Origin: CAWGXG01 sp963826505
GTDB lineage: Bacteria; Chloroflexota; Anaerolineae; Aggregatilineales; Aggregatilineaceae
Direction: 5' to 3'
DNA length: 64,000 nt
Assembly (NCBI GenBank): GCA_963826505.1
Contig: CAWGXG010000002.1
Location: forward strand, 124,001-188,000
Shown here: piece after piece, positions 36,095 through 45,373 of the stretch
How the letters are laid out: every line of letters begins with the position of its first letter
Numbering within the stretch: the first letter of the stretch is position 1
Position numbers and translations under genes: made by a program
Notes under the pieces: model-generated
What the model saw: the letters and a program-made list of their open reading frames with translations, nothing else
What the model was told of the DNA's origin: nothing
Database searches by the model: none

Positions 36095-37147
36095 ATGGCG
36101 TCTTCCGACTCACAGCTAGCTTTACAACCTGTAACCCCAACGCCCGAGCGTTGGGATTCTTTTGTGACGGCCCATCCGCGCGGGCACCTGTTGCAGCTCA
36201 GCGCGTGGGGCGATCTCAAGGCGGCGTTTGGCTGGGAGCCGCTGCGCGTGGCGTTGGCGGATCCGTCAGGCGGGCTGGCGGCGGGCGCTCAACTGCTGTT
36301 GAAGCGGCTGCCCTTGGGCGTGGGACGGCTGGCTTATATCCCTTACGGTCCGCTGGTGGATTGGGCCGACGCGGAACAGGTGGGCGCGCTGGTGGCGGCG
36401 ATTGACCGGGCGGCCCGGCAGCGCGGCGCGGCGCTGCTCACCATTGAGCCGGGCGCAGGTGTCGACCCGGCGGCGCTGAAAGCGGCGGGTTTTCGCCCTG
36501 GCGCGCAGACGGTCCAGCCGCCGCGTACGGTGGTCCTCGACATTGCGGGAGAAGAAGACGCGATCCTGGCGCGCATGAACCAGGGCACGCGGCGCAATAT
36601 CCGCAAGAGCGACAAATTCGAGATCGCGATCCGGCAGGGCACGCGCGCCGACGTCGCGAGTTTTAACGCGCTGATGGCCGTCACCGGCAGCCGGGATGCG
36701 TTCGGCGTGCATGCACCGGAGTATTACGCGCGGGCTTATGACCTGTTTGTTCCCTCAGGGCGGGCCGCGCTTATCCTGGGCAGTTACGCCGGGCAAGACC
36801 TGGCGGGCGTGATGGTCTTCGCATTGGGACCGTGGGCGTGGTATCTCTACGGCGCTTCGTCGGACCAGGAGCGGCAGCGCATGGCGTCCTATGGCGTGCA
36901 GTGGGCCGCGATCCAGTGGGCCCGCCAGCAGGGCGCGCAGCATTACGACATGGTCGGCGTACCGGATGAAGATCCGGCCGTGCTCGAAAGTCAGTTTGAA
37001 ACGCGCTCCGATGGGCTGTGGGGAGTCTACCGGTTCAAGCGCGGTTGGGGCGGGGAAATTGTACGCTCGGTAGGTGCATGGGATCGTCCCTATCAGCGGG
37101 TGCTGTACGCGGCCTACCGAACCGCGGTACGTTTTCGAAAACTTTAG
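36095..37147 (+). CDS. FemABX peptidoglycan aminoacyltransferase
   Basis: A 350-aa protein of the lipid II:glycine/alanine transferase (FemX/MurM) family: two GNAT-like lobes that add amino acids from aminoacyl-tRNA to the peptidoglycan stem to form interpeptide bridges. Family segments seen are HLLQLSAWGDLKAAFGWEP, GRLAYIPYGPLVDW, RMNQGTRRNIRKSDK, WYLYGASSDQERQRM and GLWGVYRFKRGWGGEIV. ATG 36095; a TATAAT lies 83 bases upstream. Followed by a small membrane protein, then a second FemABX. Confidence 0.9.
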   Translation: MASSDSQLALQPVTPTPERWDSFVTAHPRGHLLQLSAWGDLKAAFGWEPLRVALADPSGGLAAGAQLLLKRLPLGVGRLAYIPYGPLVDWADAEQVGALVAAIDRAARQRGAALLTIEPGAGVDPAALKAAGFRPGAQTVQPPRTVVLDIAGEEDAILARMNQGTRRNIRKSDKFEIAIRQGTRADVASFNALMAVTGSRDAFGVHAPEYYARAYDLFVPSGRAALILGSYAGQDLAGVMVFALGPWAWYLYGASSDQERQRMASYGVQWAAIQWARQQGAQHYDMVGVPDEDPAVLESQFETRSDGLWGVYRFKRGWGGEIVRSVGAWDRPYQRVLYAAYRTAVRFRKL

Positions 37148-37160
37148 AGGTCACAGGAAG

Positions 37161-37619
37161 ATGTCATTACGAGCCATGGTCTCCCAACAAACTCCGCCCT
37201 ACGCATCCGAAAGAATTCTGTTCCGTACACGATCCGAATTTCTGACGGATCAGCGCGTCATCGTTGACGGTGAAATATATCCCCTGCGCAGTGTCGAACA
37301 GGTCAAAGTCGCGCGGCTGATCTATTTCTGGCCGCTTCAGGCCACCCGGTTATTGGCGGCGCTGCTGTCGTGGGCCTTGATTCTCGACATTTTCGGGATC
37401 GTGGCGCTTAACCTGCCCGTGGACAGCGTGATCATGGGTGGAGTGCTGGTGCTGCTGCTGGCCGCGTTTGCGTACGTGGTTCCGGGGTTGGTCCCGACGC
37501 ACGTCGTCCAGTTCGAAACCTCGCGCGGCACCGTGCGCGTATTTTATTCGAGCGATACTGACCATCTTCACGGCATCGCGCGCAACGCCGAACAGGCGAT
37601 GGCACAGCTCGATAGCTGA
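37161..37619 (+). CDS. Small two-helix membrane protein (DUF6232-like)
   Basis: A 152-aa protein starting at ATG 37161 (AGGAAG just upstream), 13 bases after the first FemABX stop and so in the same operon. A short beta-rich N-terminal domain (FLTDQRVIVDGEIYPLRSVEQVKV) precedes two membrane helices (about 65-85 and 90-110), then a C-terminal strand-helix unit (VVQFETSRGTVRVFYSSD). The layout resembles DUF6232-type proteins with a PH-like fold; function unknown. Confidence 0.7.
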   Translation: MSLRAMVSQQTPPYASERILFRTRSEFLTDQRVIVDGEIYPLRSVEQVKVARLIYFWPLQATRLLAALLSWALILDIFGIVALNLPVDSVIMGGVLVLLLAAFAYVVPGLVPTHVVQFETSRGTVRVFYSSDTDHLHGIARNAEQAMAQLDS

Positions 37620-37670
37620 GCGTGCCGTTCACGATTCCAGCGCAGTTGCGCCAGATTGGGTAGACTGGGC

Positions 37671-37702
37671 CGCCGGGGGAATGATCTCCCCGGCGTTTTT
37701 TA
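37671..37702 (+). terminator. Rho-independent terminator before second FemABX gene
   Basis: A CGCCGGGGGA / TCTCCCCGGCG hairpin (37671-37695, 4-nt loop) is followed by seven T residues. It lies between the small membrane protein and the second FemABX start, so the latter may need its own promoter or read-through. Confidence 0.9.
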
Positions 37703-37722
37703 TTGGTGCGAGGAGTGGCGCG

Positions 37723-38817
37723 GTGCTGACCATCCGAACGATCCACGATCCGACGGCCTGGAACGACACTCTGCGCGTTCTGCCGTGCGCGCACATTCTC
37801 CAAAGCTGGGAATGGGGCGCGTTCAAACAGGTCGAAACAGGCTGGACGCCGGAGCGGTTAGCGTTTGAAGACGCGGGCGGTGCGGTCGTGGCGGCGGCGT
37901 CCGTGCTGACACGGCGCGCCGGGCCGCTGCGCGTGATGTACGTGCCCAAAGGTCCCGCACTCAACTACGCCGATCCCGCGCTGGTCGCCGACGTGATCTC
38001 CGCGCTCGAAGATCGGGCACGGCGCGCGCGCGCCGTCTGGCTCAAAATCGATCCGGACGTGATCGCCGGGACGGGCATCCCCGGCGGCGCGGACCCCGAT
38101 CGCCCGCCGCACGAGGATGCGGTGGGGCAGCGCGTGCTGACGTTGCTGCGCGATCGCGGCTGGCGTTTCAGCGCGTCGCAGGTGCAGTTCCGCAACACCG
38201 TGACACTCGATCTCACGCAGTCCGAGGACGCGCTGCTGGCCGGGATGAGCCAGGGCACGCGCCGCAAGATCCGCCAGGGACCCAAGAACGGCGTCACCGT
38301 GCGCGAAATTCGCACCGAGGTTGATCTCGCCGTGCTGTACGATCTTTACCGCGTGACCGGGGCGCGCCAGGGTTTCCTCGTCCGCCCGCCGGAATATTAC
38401 CGCCAGGCGTGGACGCGCTTCATCGAGGCCGGGCTGGCGGCAGCCTTTGTCGCGGAATGGGAAGGCCGGGCGCTGGCGGGCGTGGTGATCTTCCATTTCG
38501 GGCCGAAGGCGTGGTATTTCTATGGTATGAGCAGCGACGAGGAACGCCAGCGCATGCCCACCTACCTCTTGCAGTGGGAGGCGATCCGCTGGGCGAAGGC
38601 GCGCGGGTATGCGACCTACGATTTTTGGGGCGCGCCCAACACCTTCGACGACTCCGATCCGATGTGGGGCGTGTATCGCTTCAAGGACGGCTTCGGGGGA
38701 ACAGTTGTGCGCCACATCGGCGCGTGGGATTTCGTGCCGAACGCTGGGCTATATTGGGTCTACGAACGGCTGATGCCGCGCGTCCTGGGTCTGATGCGAC
38801 GCGTTGCGCGTAGGTGA
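37723..38817 (+). CDS. Second FemABX peptidoglycan aminoacyltransferase
   Basis: A 364-aa paralogue of the enzyme at 36.1 kb, with matching landmarks: HILQSWEWGAFKQVETGW, MYVPKGPALNY, GMSQGTRRKIRQGPKNG, YFYGMSSDEERQRMPTYLLQWEAIRWAK, and WGVYRFKDGFGG. GTG at 37723 with GAGGAG upstream. Two successive FemABX enzymes usually add successive residues of a bridge, so an interpeptide bridge of at least two residues is a reasonable prediction. Convergent with the APH-like gene. Confidence 0.88.
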   Translation: MLTIRTIHDPTAWNDTLRVLPCAHILQSWEWGAFKQVETGWTPERLAFEDAGGAVVAAASVLTRRAGPLRVMYVPKGPALNYADPALVADVISALEDRARRARAVWLKIDPDVIAGTGIPGGADPDRPPHEDAVGQRVLTLLRDRGWRFSASQVQFRNTVTLDLTQSEDALLAGMSQGTRRKIRQGPKNGVTVREIRTEVDLAVLYDLYRVTGARQGFLVRPPEYYRQAWTRFIEAGLAAAFVAEWEGRALAGVVIFHFGPKAWYFYGMSSDEERQRMPTYLLQWEAIRWAKARGYATYDFWGAPNTFDDSDPMWGVYRFKDGFGGTVVRHIGAWDFVPNAGLYWVYERLMPRVLGLMRRVARR

Positions 38818-38835
38818 CAGACTGATCGCTGATCG

Positions 38836-39801
38836 CTATTCCATCGGCGTGTCGTTGAGGAAGGTCAGCAGCCAGTAGGGCACCGCGTCTCCATTTTCAG
38901 CGCGGTACGCCTCATCACCGGCACGCAGCACCGCCCACCACGTCAGCGCGCGGCCCAACGCCGCCAGCCGGTGTGTCAGAGCCAACGCCTCGACCAGTCG
39001 CTCCCGCGATCCGAAGGCGGACCAGCCGTCCAGGTAGGCGTTCCTCACGCGGATCAGGTCGGCGTCCTCGTAATGCAGAATGAATTTCGCGTCGCGCAGC
39101 GCAATCAGCAGCGAGTAAAACGGGTGCGCGATGGCGCTTTCGCCCCAGTCATAGAACACGCAGCGGTCCCCGTTCAGGCTGGTATTGGCCGTGTGAAAAT
39201 CGTCGTGTTGGAGCGTGGCGGGCAGCCCAAACGCGGCGACCCGCTCGCACAGATCGCGCAGCCCAGGTTTGAACGCGCGCAGCCGGTCGGCATCCTGGGC
39301 CGTCATGCCGTCCGGGTGACCGATCATCAGCGCGGGGGTGTCCGCGATCAGCGTTTCGAACAGGTGTGGCAGTTGGTCGAGCCGCCGGTCCGGCACGCCC
39401 AGCGCCAGCAGGTCCGGCACGATCGCCGCCGTGTCGCGTTGCAGCGCCGCAAAGTCGCGCACCATCACTTCGGACAGGCTGTGGTCGCCGCACTCTCGGA
39501 TCGCCGCGCGCAGAGTCGGCCCGGCGTCCTCCATCAGGACCCAGTGACGCGTGTCGTCCGTGCCAATAATGCCCGGCACACTGTCGGGAAAGCGGGCGGC
39601 CAATGTCGCCATCAAGCGGCATTCATGGGCAAACAATGCGCCGCAGTCTTTGAAATAGACGCGGCGTCGGCCGGTTTGCACGGCCAGCACGACGCTGACC
39701 GGACTGCGGCGCACCTCTTGCGTGTGCAGAACCCGCTCGCCGCTGCGGCGCAGCAGGTCTGCGATCCAGCGATCGCGCTCGGCGGTGGAAGAAAGCGACA
39801 T
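38836..39801 (-). CDS. APH-family phosphotransferase
   Basis: A 321-aa kinase-like protein of the aminoglycoside phosphotransferase/choline kinase fold. Catalytic loop HDDFHTAN gives H199, D201 and N206; the metal-binding motif is YDWGES (D218); the N-lobe lysine candidate is K51 (VYFKD). It phosphorylates a hydroxyl on a small molecule. Nothing links it specifically to antibiotics, and many environmental APH proteins act on sugars or homoserine-like compounds. Confidence 0.82.
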   Translation of the reverse strand: MSLSSTAERDRWIADLLRRSGERVLHTQEVRRSPVSVVLAVQTGRRRVYFKDCGALFAHECRLMATLAARFPDSVPGIIGTDDTRHWVLMEDAGPTLRAAIRECGDHSLSEVMVRDFAALQRDTAAIVPDLLALGVPDRRLDQLPHLFETLIADTPALMIGHPDGMTAQDADRLRAFKPGLRDLCERVAAFGLPATLQHDDFHTANTSLNGDRCVFYDWGESAIAHPFYSLLIALRDAKFILHYEDADLIRVRNAYLDGWSAFGSRERLVEALALTHRLAALGRALTWWAVLRAGDEAYRAENGDAVPYWLLTFLNDTPME

Positions 39802-39838
39802 GCGGTCCTCGCTGTGGTCGGTGGGCTGTGTCCCAGGA

Positions 39839-40348
39839 CTATACGTGGTGGTGCATCAAGGCGGTTTCCTGGTGGATATAGGCCAGCGGGAAATGCTGAA
39901 CCATCGCGCTTTGGGCCTGGAACAGTGGGAAGACATCCACATCGGTGATGCCCAGAAACGGCGCTTTGTTCGAGGCCATGAAGTCCGCGAGCAGCGCGTC
40001 GGCGCCCATATGAAAGGTACCTTGGATGACGTAATGCGAGGTGTAAACGGCCAACCGCTCGCCGCGCGCCATCAGACCGGTTTCGTCGTGGGAATACATC
40101 TGCTCGAAGCCGATCAGGTGGCAGGCTTTCTTGGCGATGAACACTTCCGGTACGGCGACGCTCACGGCCGGATTGCCGACCTCCAGCCCGTTGAGCGTGG
40201 CATCTTTGATCGTGATCACGAGCTTCTGCGCGTCGTTGATGAACATCTGAATCGCGCCGATCACGGGCAGCGTGCATCGCGCCTGGAATCCCGCCAGCAG
40301 CACGGTTACCGGCATATCTTTGGTGGTTGAAGTCGAGTACATTCCCAT
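39839..40348 (-). CDS. Hypothetical protein, 169 aa
   Basis: A protein I do not recognise. ATG 40348 has a strong AGGAGG, and a second ATG follows two codons later. It looks like an alternating strand/helix domain without signal peptide (VTVLLAGFQARCTLPVIGAIQMF). It has several Met and His residues and ends in QETALMHHHV, a natural His-rich tail. It lies 37 bases upstream of the APH-like gene on the same strand, so co-transcription is likely. Confidence 0.65.
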   Translation of the reverse strand: MGMYSTSTTKDMPVTVLLAGFQARCTLPVIGAIQMFINDAQKLVITIKDATLNGLEVGNPAVSVAVPEVFIAKKACHLIGFEQMYSHDETGLMARGERLAVYTSHYVIQGTFHMGADALLADFMASNKAPFLGITDVDVFPLFQAQSAMVQHFPLAYIHQETALMHHHV

Positions 40349-40594
40349 GACAGGTCCTCCTGGTGGTTGCGCGCTCGCGGCAGGTACTTCGCCTGGGGAC
40401 GCGCGTCCGCGATGCGTCAATACCTCGACCTAAATTGTACTCGATTGTAGGGGATCGTGCTTGGCGGGCGGTATCGGTGGCGGCGCGCTGGCCGCCATTC
40501 GGAACAAATTCAGAGTGGCCGCCAACACAATGCAGTAGAATTGCAGTACCTTGCTCGCGCGCGGAATGCGGCTCCTATACTTGAGGTCCGGCCC

Positions 40595-42265
40595 ATGCTA
40601 TCTTCCAAATCGTCTCTGCGCACCATCCCTATCGTACTGATCCTGTTGGTGCATGTGGGCCTGCGGCTCAACCAATCGGCTTCATTCCCGCTGTTCATCG
40701 ACGAATTCCGCCACATTTCCCGCGCGCAACTGGTGTACGATCTGAGCCATAATCCGGTCGAGCAGAGCCATGGGAAAGTCCTGCTCTATTTCTGGTTGGG
40801 CGCGTTTGATCCGCAAAAACCAGGCGGGCTGGCCGTGTCCCGCTGGGCGATCGCGCTCATCTCGCTGTTTTCAGCCGCCGCCGCCGCATCCGTCGCGCGC
40901 GATCTGTTCGGCCGTCGGGCGATGCTGCCCGCGCTCGCGCTGTATGCCTTGTTGCCCTATGCGCTGTTTTACGAGCGCATGGCACTGGCCGATCCGTTGG
41001 CGGCAGCGCTCGCCGCGTTGGTAGCGTGGCAAAGTATCCGCCTGACGCGCAAACCTACGCACCGGCGCGGCGCTCTGCTCGGCCTACTGATCGGGCTGGC
41101 GGTGATGGCCAAGCTGGCGGCGGCCCTGGTGGCCGGACTGCCCATTATGGCGGCGATGCTGGTGGGCGGCGCCGCTCCCGCGCGGTGGAATCGGGCTGCC
41201 ATCGACTCGTGGAGTCGAGCACTGGGCAAGCGCTATGGCCCCGCACTAAACCGGGTGTATGCCGTCTATGCGCTCATCTGGCTGATCTTCGGCCTGCTGG
41301 TGGTGATCAGCCTGAGGTCGGGCGGCTCGCCGGTGATTCTGGACACCAATTTGCTCGGCGTCCGCGATCAATCGACCGGCACCCTCGCCGGAAAACTGGA
41401 CGCGATCAAAACGATCCTGGCCGATCTGGTGTCGCTGCCCATGACAGCTGTTCTGGTGATCTGTACCGTGCTTGTGCTCTGGAAACGACCTGCGGCCGCG
41501 TTGTACGCGGTAGGCTGGCTGGCGGTGTTGTGGGTACCCAGCCTCGTGATGGGCATCTCGGCGGAAAGCCGCTACCTGATGATCGGAACTCCGGCGCTGG
41601 CGACATTGTTTGGCGGTGGCATCGCAGTGGCGGGCGAGGCTATGAGCGAGGTCGGCGCCCGGCTCAGTGCGCGACGACGTTCGGATCAGGCCGACCGTGC
41701 GCCAGAGAGGTTTGCGCATCCTGTCGGGATGACGACCGCTCTGGCGGTGATCGTGCTGGGCGTGTGGGCGATCGCGTTTGCCCTCCCATTTGATCTTCGG
41801 GCAGCCAATGATCCGGCCCGCCTGACTTTGCCCGCGTCGGATCGCTACGTATATTTTGCGGCCAGCGCCAATGGGTGGGGCATAGCGGATGCGTTGGCGT
41901 TCGCGGAACGTTTGGACGGTATTGACGGGGCGGACGTTCCTCTGGTGGCGGCTCTAGACACGCTGCCGAGTATCCCGGCACACGAGTACTGCACGATGGT
42001 CGCGTTTTATCTTCCGGCGGGCCGATCGTGGAACTGCGTGACCCAGCACGAATTCCCGGATGACACCCTGCCCAGCGACCCCGCTGACTGGTCGAATCTA
42101 GTCCGTGCGCTCGAGGAGAACGCCGTCGTGTATGTACTCTCCAATGCGCTGTCGCCGGACACTGCGCCAGCGGATCCTGGCCAGTGGCAGATCTTGTTCG
42201 AGCAGCGCAAGCCGCACAGCCTGGTGGATGTGACACTCTGGCAGGTGAGCGCGGCGAGTCCGTAG
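40595..42265 (+). CDS. GT-C family membrane glycosyltransferase (GT39-like)
   Basis: A 556-aa polytopic membrane protein with the same layout as the protein at 9.3 kb: one helix, a first external loop with an acidic pair (FPLFIDEFRHISRA), about ten helices and a C-terminal soluble domain with a cysteine-containing loop (HEYCTMVAFYLPAGRSW). Start at ATG 40595, where hydrophobic sequence begins; a TATACT lies 14 bases upstream, so the leader would be very short. Polyprenyl-phosphate sugar transferase by family; acceptor unknown. Confidence 0.78.
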   Translation: MLSSKSSLRTIPIVLILLVHVGLRLNQSASFPLFIDEFRHISRAQLVYDLSHNPVEQSHGKVLLYFWLGAFDPQKPGGLAVSRWAIALISLFSAAAAASVARDLFGRRAMLPALALYALLPYALFYERMALADPLAAALAALVAWQSIRLTRKPTHRRGALLGLLIGLAVMAKLAAALVAGLPIMAAMLVGGAAPARWNRAAIDSWSRALGKRYGPALNRVYAVYALIWLIFGLLVVISLRSGGSPVILDTNLLGVRDQSTGTLAGKLDAIKTILADLVSLPMTAVLVICTVLVLWKRPAAALYAVGWLAVLWVPSLVMGISAESRYLMIGTPALATLFGGGIAVAGEAMSEVGARLSARRRSDQADRAPERFAHPVGMTTALAVIVLGVWAIAFALPFDLRAANDPARLTLPASDRYVYFAASANGWGIADALAFAERLDGIDGADVPLVAALDTLPSIPAHEYCTMVAFYLPAGRSWNCVTQHEFPDDTLPSDPADWSNLVRALEENAVVYVLSNALSPDTAPADPGQWQILFEQRKPHSLVDVTLWQVSAASP

Positions 42266-42409
42266 GACGGGCGATGCCGCACCACGCGCTCGGTCATGAT
42301 AAGTCGTTTCGGGGCGCGCCCGTTCGTGATAATATGGTGGCGGGCTGACCATCGCAATCGGTTCTCGCCCCCTGACGCGTCGGGATGATCACGAAGGGCA
42401 GTGCGTGTA

Positions 42410-44269
42410 ATGTGGATCTTCAACCGGTTTCGCAAGCGCGGCTATGGCGAGCCTGAAGACAGCAGCGTGAACTGGTTTGTGCTCGTGTTGGTACTCGCGG
42501 GCGCGGTGCTCTTGTGCTTCCTGCTGTATGTGCTGCTGATCCCACTGTTGAGCGGCAAGCAGCAGCAAGAGACCCAGATTGTGCCCTATGGTTGGGGAAC
42601 CGTAACGCCCGGTGAGGCGCTCCAGGTTTCCCCGGCGCTGCCGAGCGCAATTCCCCCGACATCCGGCCCGGTCGCCGTCTCTGGCCCGGCGCTGATCCCC
42701 GCCCAGCCGATTACCGCTGCAACTGTAGGCGGCGTGGAAGTTGTCGCCAAGCTATTTGGGCACAGCAGCCCGGTGAGCAGCGTCGTCTTCAGTCCGGACG
42801 CGCAGACCATTGTGTCCGGCGATTGGGAAGGGGCGGTGCGCGTGTGGGATGTCGCCAGCGGCGCGCAGACCGCGTTGTTCCGCAGCCCCAGCAACCGCGT
42901 GGACAGTGTCGCGATCAGCCCTGACGGCCAGGAGATTGCCGCCGGGGGGCAGGACTCCGTGGTACGGCGTTGGGATGTGGCGAGCGGCGCCTCGCTGGAC
43001 CCGCTGACCGGTCCATCCGCGGCGATACGCGCGGTGGCTTACAGCCCGGATGGGGTGCTGCTCGCGGCGGCCAGCGATGACAGCCGTGTCTACCTGTGGG
43101 AACTCCCTGCCGGGACGATGATCGGGGCGCTGTCCGGCCTCAGTTCTTACGCGACCAGCGTCGCCTTTTCGCCTGATGGGACGCTCATCGCGGCGGGCAG
43201 TGAAGACGATACGATCCAGGTGTGGGGCGTGCCGAATGGCGTCGAGTTGACGGTTTTTCGCGGCCATACCTCGACCGTGACCGCTATCGCCTTCAGCCCG
43301 GATGGTTCGACCCTGGCGTCAGCCAGCGCCGATCACACTGTCCGGTTGTGGAATTTGCTGTCGGAGTCGCAGGCGGCGCTGCTGGCCGGGCATACCGGCA
43401 CGATCACCAGCGTGGCTTACAGCCGTGACGGCGCGCTGCTGGCTTCCGGCGCGAACGGCATCGACGATAACACCGTGCGACTGTGGGATGCACGGAGCGG
43501 ATCGCTGCTGCGCACTATTTACCCGGACGGTCCTGTCAACAGCGTGACCTTCAGCCCGGACGGCCTGCGGCTCATCACGGGCGGCGCGACCTACCTGGCG
43601 ATCTGGGGCGTGCCGCAGACTTCCACCGTCCAGGTTATCCCCACGCCGACCTATTACGCCCCGCCGACAGTAGCCGCGCTGCCGGATGGACAGGGCGGCC
43701 AGAGTGGGGATGTGTGCGTGCTGACCGTGCGTTCCACTGACGCAGTGCTGCGGTCGGGTCCTGGCCCGGATTACACTACCGTCAGCACGCTGCTGCTCAA
43801 CCAGACTCTCCAGGCGGACGCGTGGTCGCAGGATGTCGAGGGCTTCACGTGGTGGCGCATCGGAGCGAGCGGTTGGCTGCGCGGGGATGCCGTGCTCGAC
43901 GCGGCGAATCCTATCCCACCGGATGCCTGCTGGACGCTGCCCCAGGCCGAAGGGCTGGGGACTGCCGTACCAACCGCGATCGGCGTCCCGGCGGCGACCG
44001 CCACCCTACCGGCTCAGACCGGCAGCGCCTGCCTGCTGACCGTGCGTGTCGACGAGGCCAACGTCCGATCCGGGGCGGGCACGTCCAACGCGCAGGTGGG
44101 GACGCTGTCGCTCGGCGAGAGCGTGCAGGCGGTTGGCTGGACGACCGGCCCGGAAGGCTTCACGTGGTGGCAGCTCTCGACTGGCGGCTGGGCGCGCGGC
44201 GACGTCTTCGTGGACGCGCTCAACCCGTCCGTGCCCGACGCCTGCCTGTCTCTGCCGTATGCTGGCTGA
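42410..44269 (+). CDS. Membrane-anchored WD40 propeller with two SH3-like domains
   Basis: A 619-aa protein. N-terminal membrane helix at about 20-48, a Pro-rich linker, then seven WD40 repeats (about 110-410, each with FSPDG...ASGSxDxTVRLWD-type sequence) forming a beta-propeller. Two bacterial SH3-type domains follow (CVLTVRSTDAVLRSGPGPDY and CLLTVRVDEANVRSGAGTSN), each ending in WW/WL-type strands and separated by a low-complexity linker. Orientation suggests an extracellular scaffold, the SH3 units perhaps binding peptidoglycan. ATG 42410 chosen; a GTG at 42401 is an in-frame alternative. Confidence 0.85.
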   Translation: MWIFNRFRKRGYGEPEDSSVNWFVLVLVLAGAVLLCFLLYVLLIPLLSGKQQQETQIVPYGWGTVTPGEALQVSPALPSAIPPTSGPVAVSGPALIPAQPITAATVGGVEVVAKLFGHSSPVSSVVFSPDAQTIVSGDWEGAVRVWDVASGAQTALFRSPSNRVDSVAISPDGQEIAAGGQDSVVRRWDVASGASLDPLTGPSAAIRAVAYSPDGVLLAAASDDSRVYLWELPAGTMIGALSGLSSYATSVAFSPDGTLIAAGSEDDTIQVWGVPNGVELTVFRGHTSTVTAIAFSPDGSTLASASADHTVRLWNLLSESQAALLAGHTGTITSVAYSRDGALLASGANGIDDNTVRLWDARSGSLLRTIYPDGPVNSVTFSPDGLRLITGGATYLAIWGVPQTSTVQVIPTPTYYAPPTVAALPDGQGGQSGDVCVLTVRSTDAVLRSGPGPDYTTVSTLLLNQTLQADAWSQDVEGFTWWRIGASGWLRGDAVLDAANPIPPDACWTLPQAEGLGTAVPTAIGVPAATATLPAQTGSACLLTVRVDEANVRSGAGTSNAQVGTLSLGESVQAVGWTTGPEGFTWWQLSTGGWARGDVFVDALNPSVPDACLSLPYAG

Positions 44270-44341
44270 GGCTGCGTTTGCTATTCTTACGAACGACTGT
44301 TTTCTGTTCGCTGCAACCTATTTTCACAGGAGAATCCAACC

Positions 44342-45337
44342 ATGACCGATCTTGTTCGTTGGGGTATTTTAGGCACTTCGAACCACGCTGCGAACAGCAT
44401 CATTCCGGCGATCAACGCCGCGCCCAGCGCCACCGCGCTGGCCGTGGCTGGGCGCGATACCGATCAAACGCGCGCCTACGCTGCCAAGCACAACATCCCG
44501 CGCGCCTATGGCAGTTACGAGGCGTTGCTGGCCGATCCTGACGTGGATGTCGTGTATGTTCCGCTGCCCAATAACCTGCACAAATACTGGACCATCCGCG
44601 CGTCAGAGGCGGGCAAGCACGTGCTGTGCGAGAAACCGATCGGCCTGGATGCCGCCGAGGCGGAAACCATGGTCGCGGCCTTCCGCGCGGCCAAGCTCAA
44701 GCTGGCCGAGGCGTTCCAATGGCGGCACCATCCCCAGGGCCAGCGCACGCGCGAGCTGGCGCAATCCGGGGCGATTGGCGACGTGCGTCTGATTGATGCC
44801 GGATTCTCGTTCATGCTGACGCGGCCCGGTAACATTCGCTGGGACCCGGCGCTCGGCGGCGGCGCGCTGTACGACGTGGGCTGTTACACGGTCGCGCTGG
44901 CGCGCTACATGACCGGCGCGGAGCCGCTGGCCGTGACGGCACAGGCCCATTGGAACGCGTCCGGCGTGGATGATGTGGTCGCCGCGACGCTGGAATTCCC
45001 CGGCGGGGTGCTGGCGACGATTCACTGCTCTTTTTTGCTGCCACTGCGCCGTTATTACGAGGTCGTAGGGACCGAGGGCACACTGGTTGTCAACCACGCG
45101 TATAATCCCAAGAGCGATTTTCCGGGAGGCGTGGTGCGTCTGGGCAGCGATCGCGAGATTACCGAGACGATCGAGCTGCCCGCGCTTGATTCGTATGCGC
45201 TAATGGTCGAAGATTTTTGCCGCGCCGTGTTGGATGACCGCGATCCGTTGTTCCCTGCCGAAGATGCCATCGGCAATATGCGCACGCTGGACGCCATCCG
45301 CGCCGCGATGCGCAGCGGCGGGACGGTCCGGTTGTGA
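44342..45337 (+). CDS. Gfo/Idh/MocA family oxidoreductase
   Basis: A 331-aa NAD(P)-dependent sugar or inositol dehydrogenase-like enzyme. The N-terminal Rossmann fold reads WGILGTSNHAANSIIPAI (the glycine motif diverges after GILG). The EKPIG motif has the catalytic-site K98, and the C-terminal domain includes GGGALYDVGCYTVALARY with the usual DxxxH-like region (DVGCYT). Closest in feel to xylose/glucose-fructose oxidoreductase types. ATG 44342 with AGGAGAAT upstream. Confidence 0.88.
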   Translation: MTDLVRWGILGTSNHAANSIIPAINAAPSATALAVAGRDTDQTRAYAAKHNIPRAYGSYEALLADPDVDVVYVPLPNNLHKYWTIRASEAGKHVLCEKPIGLDAAEAETMVAAFRAAKLKLAEAFQWRHHPQGQRTRELAQSGAIGDVRLIDAGFSFMLTRPGNIRWDPALGGGALYDVGCYTVALARYMTGAEPLAVTAQAHWNASGVDDVVAATLEFPGGVLATIHCSFLLPLRRYYEVVGTEGTLVVNHAYNPKSDFPGGVVRLGSDREITETIELPALDSYALMVEDFCRAVLDDRDPLFPAEDAIGNMRTLDAIRAAMRSGGTVRL

Positions 45338-45373
45338 TGCCCGGTGTCAGAATAACGCCTGCCGGAGGTAGAC

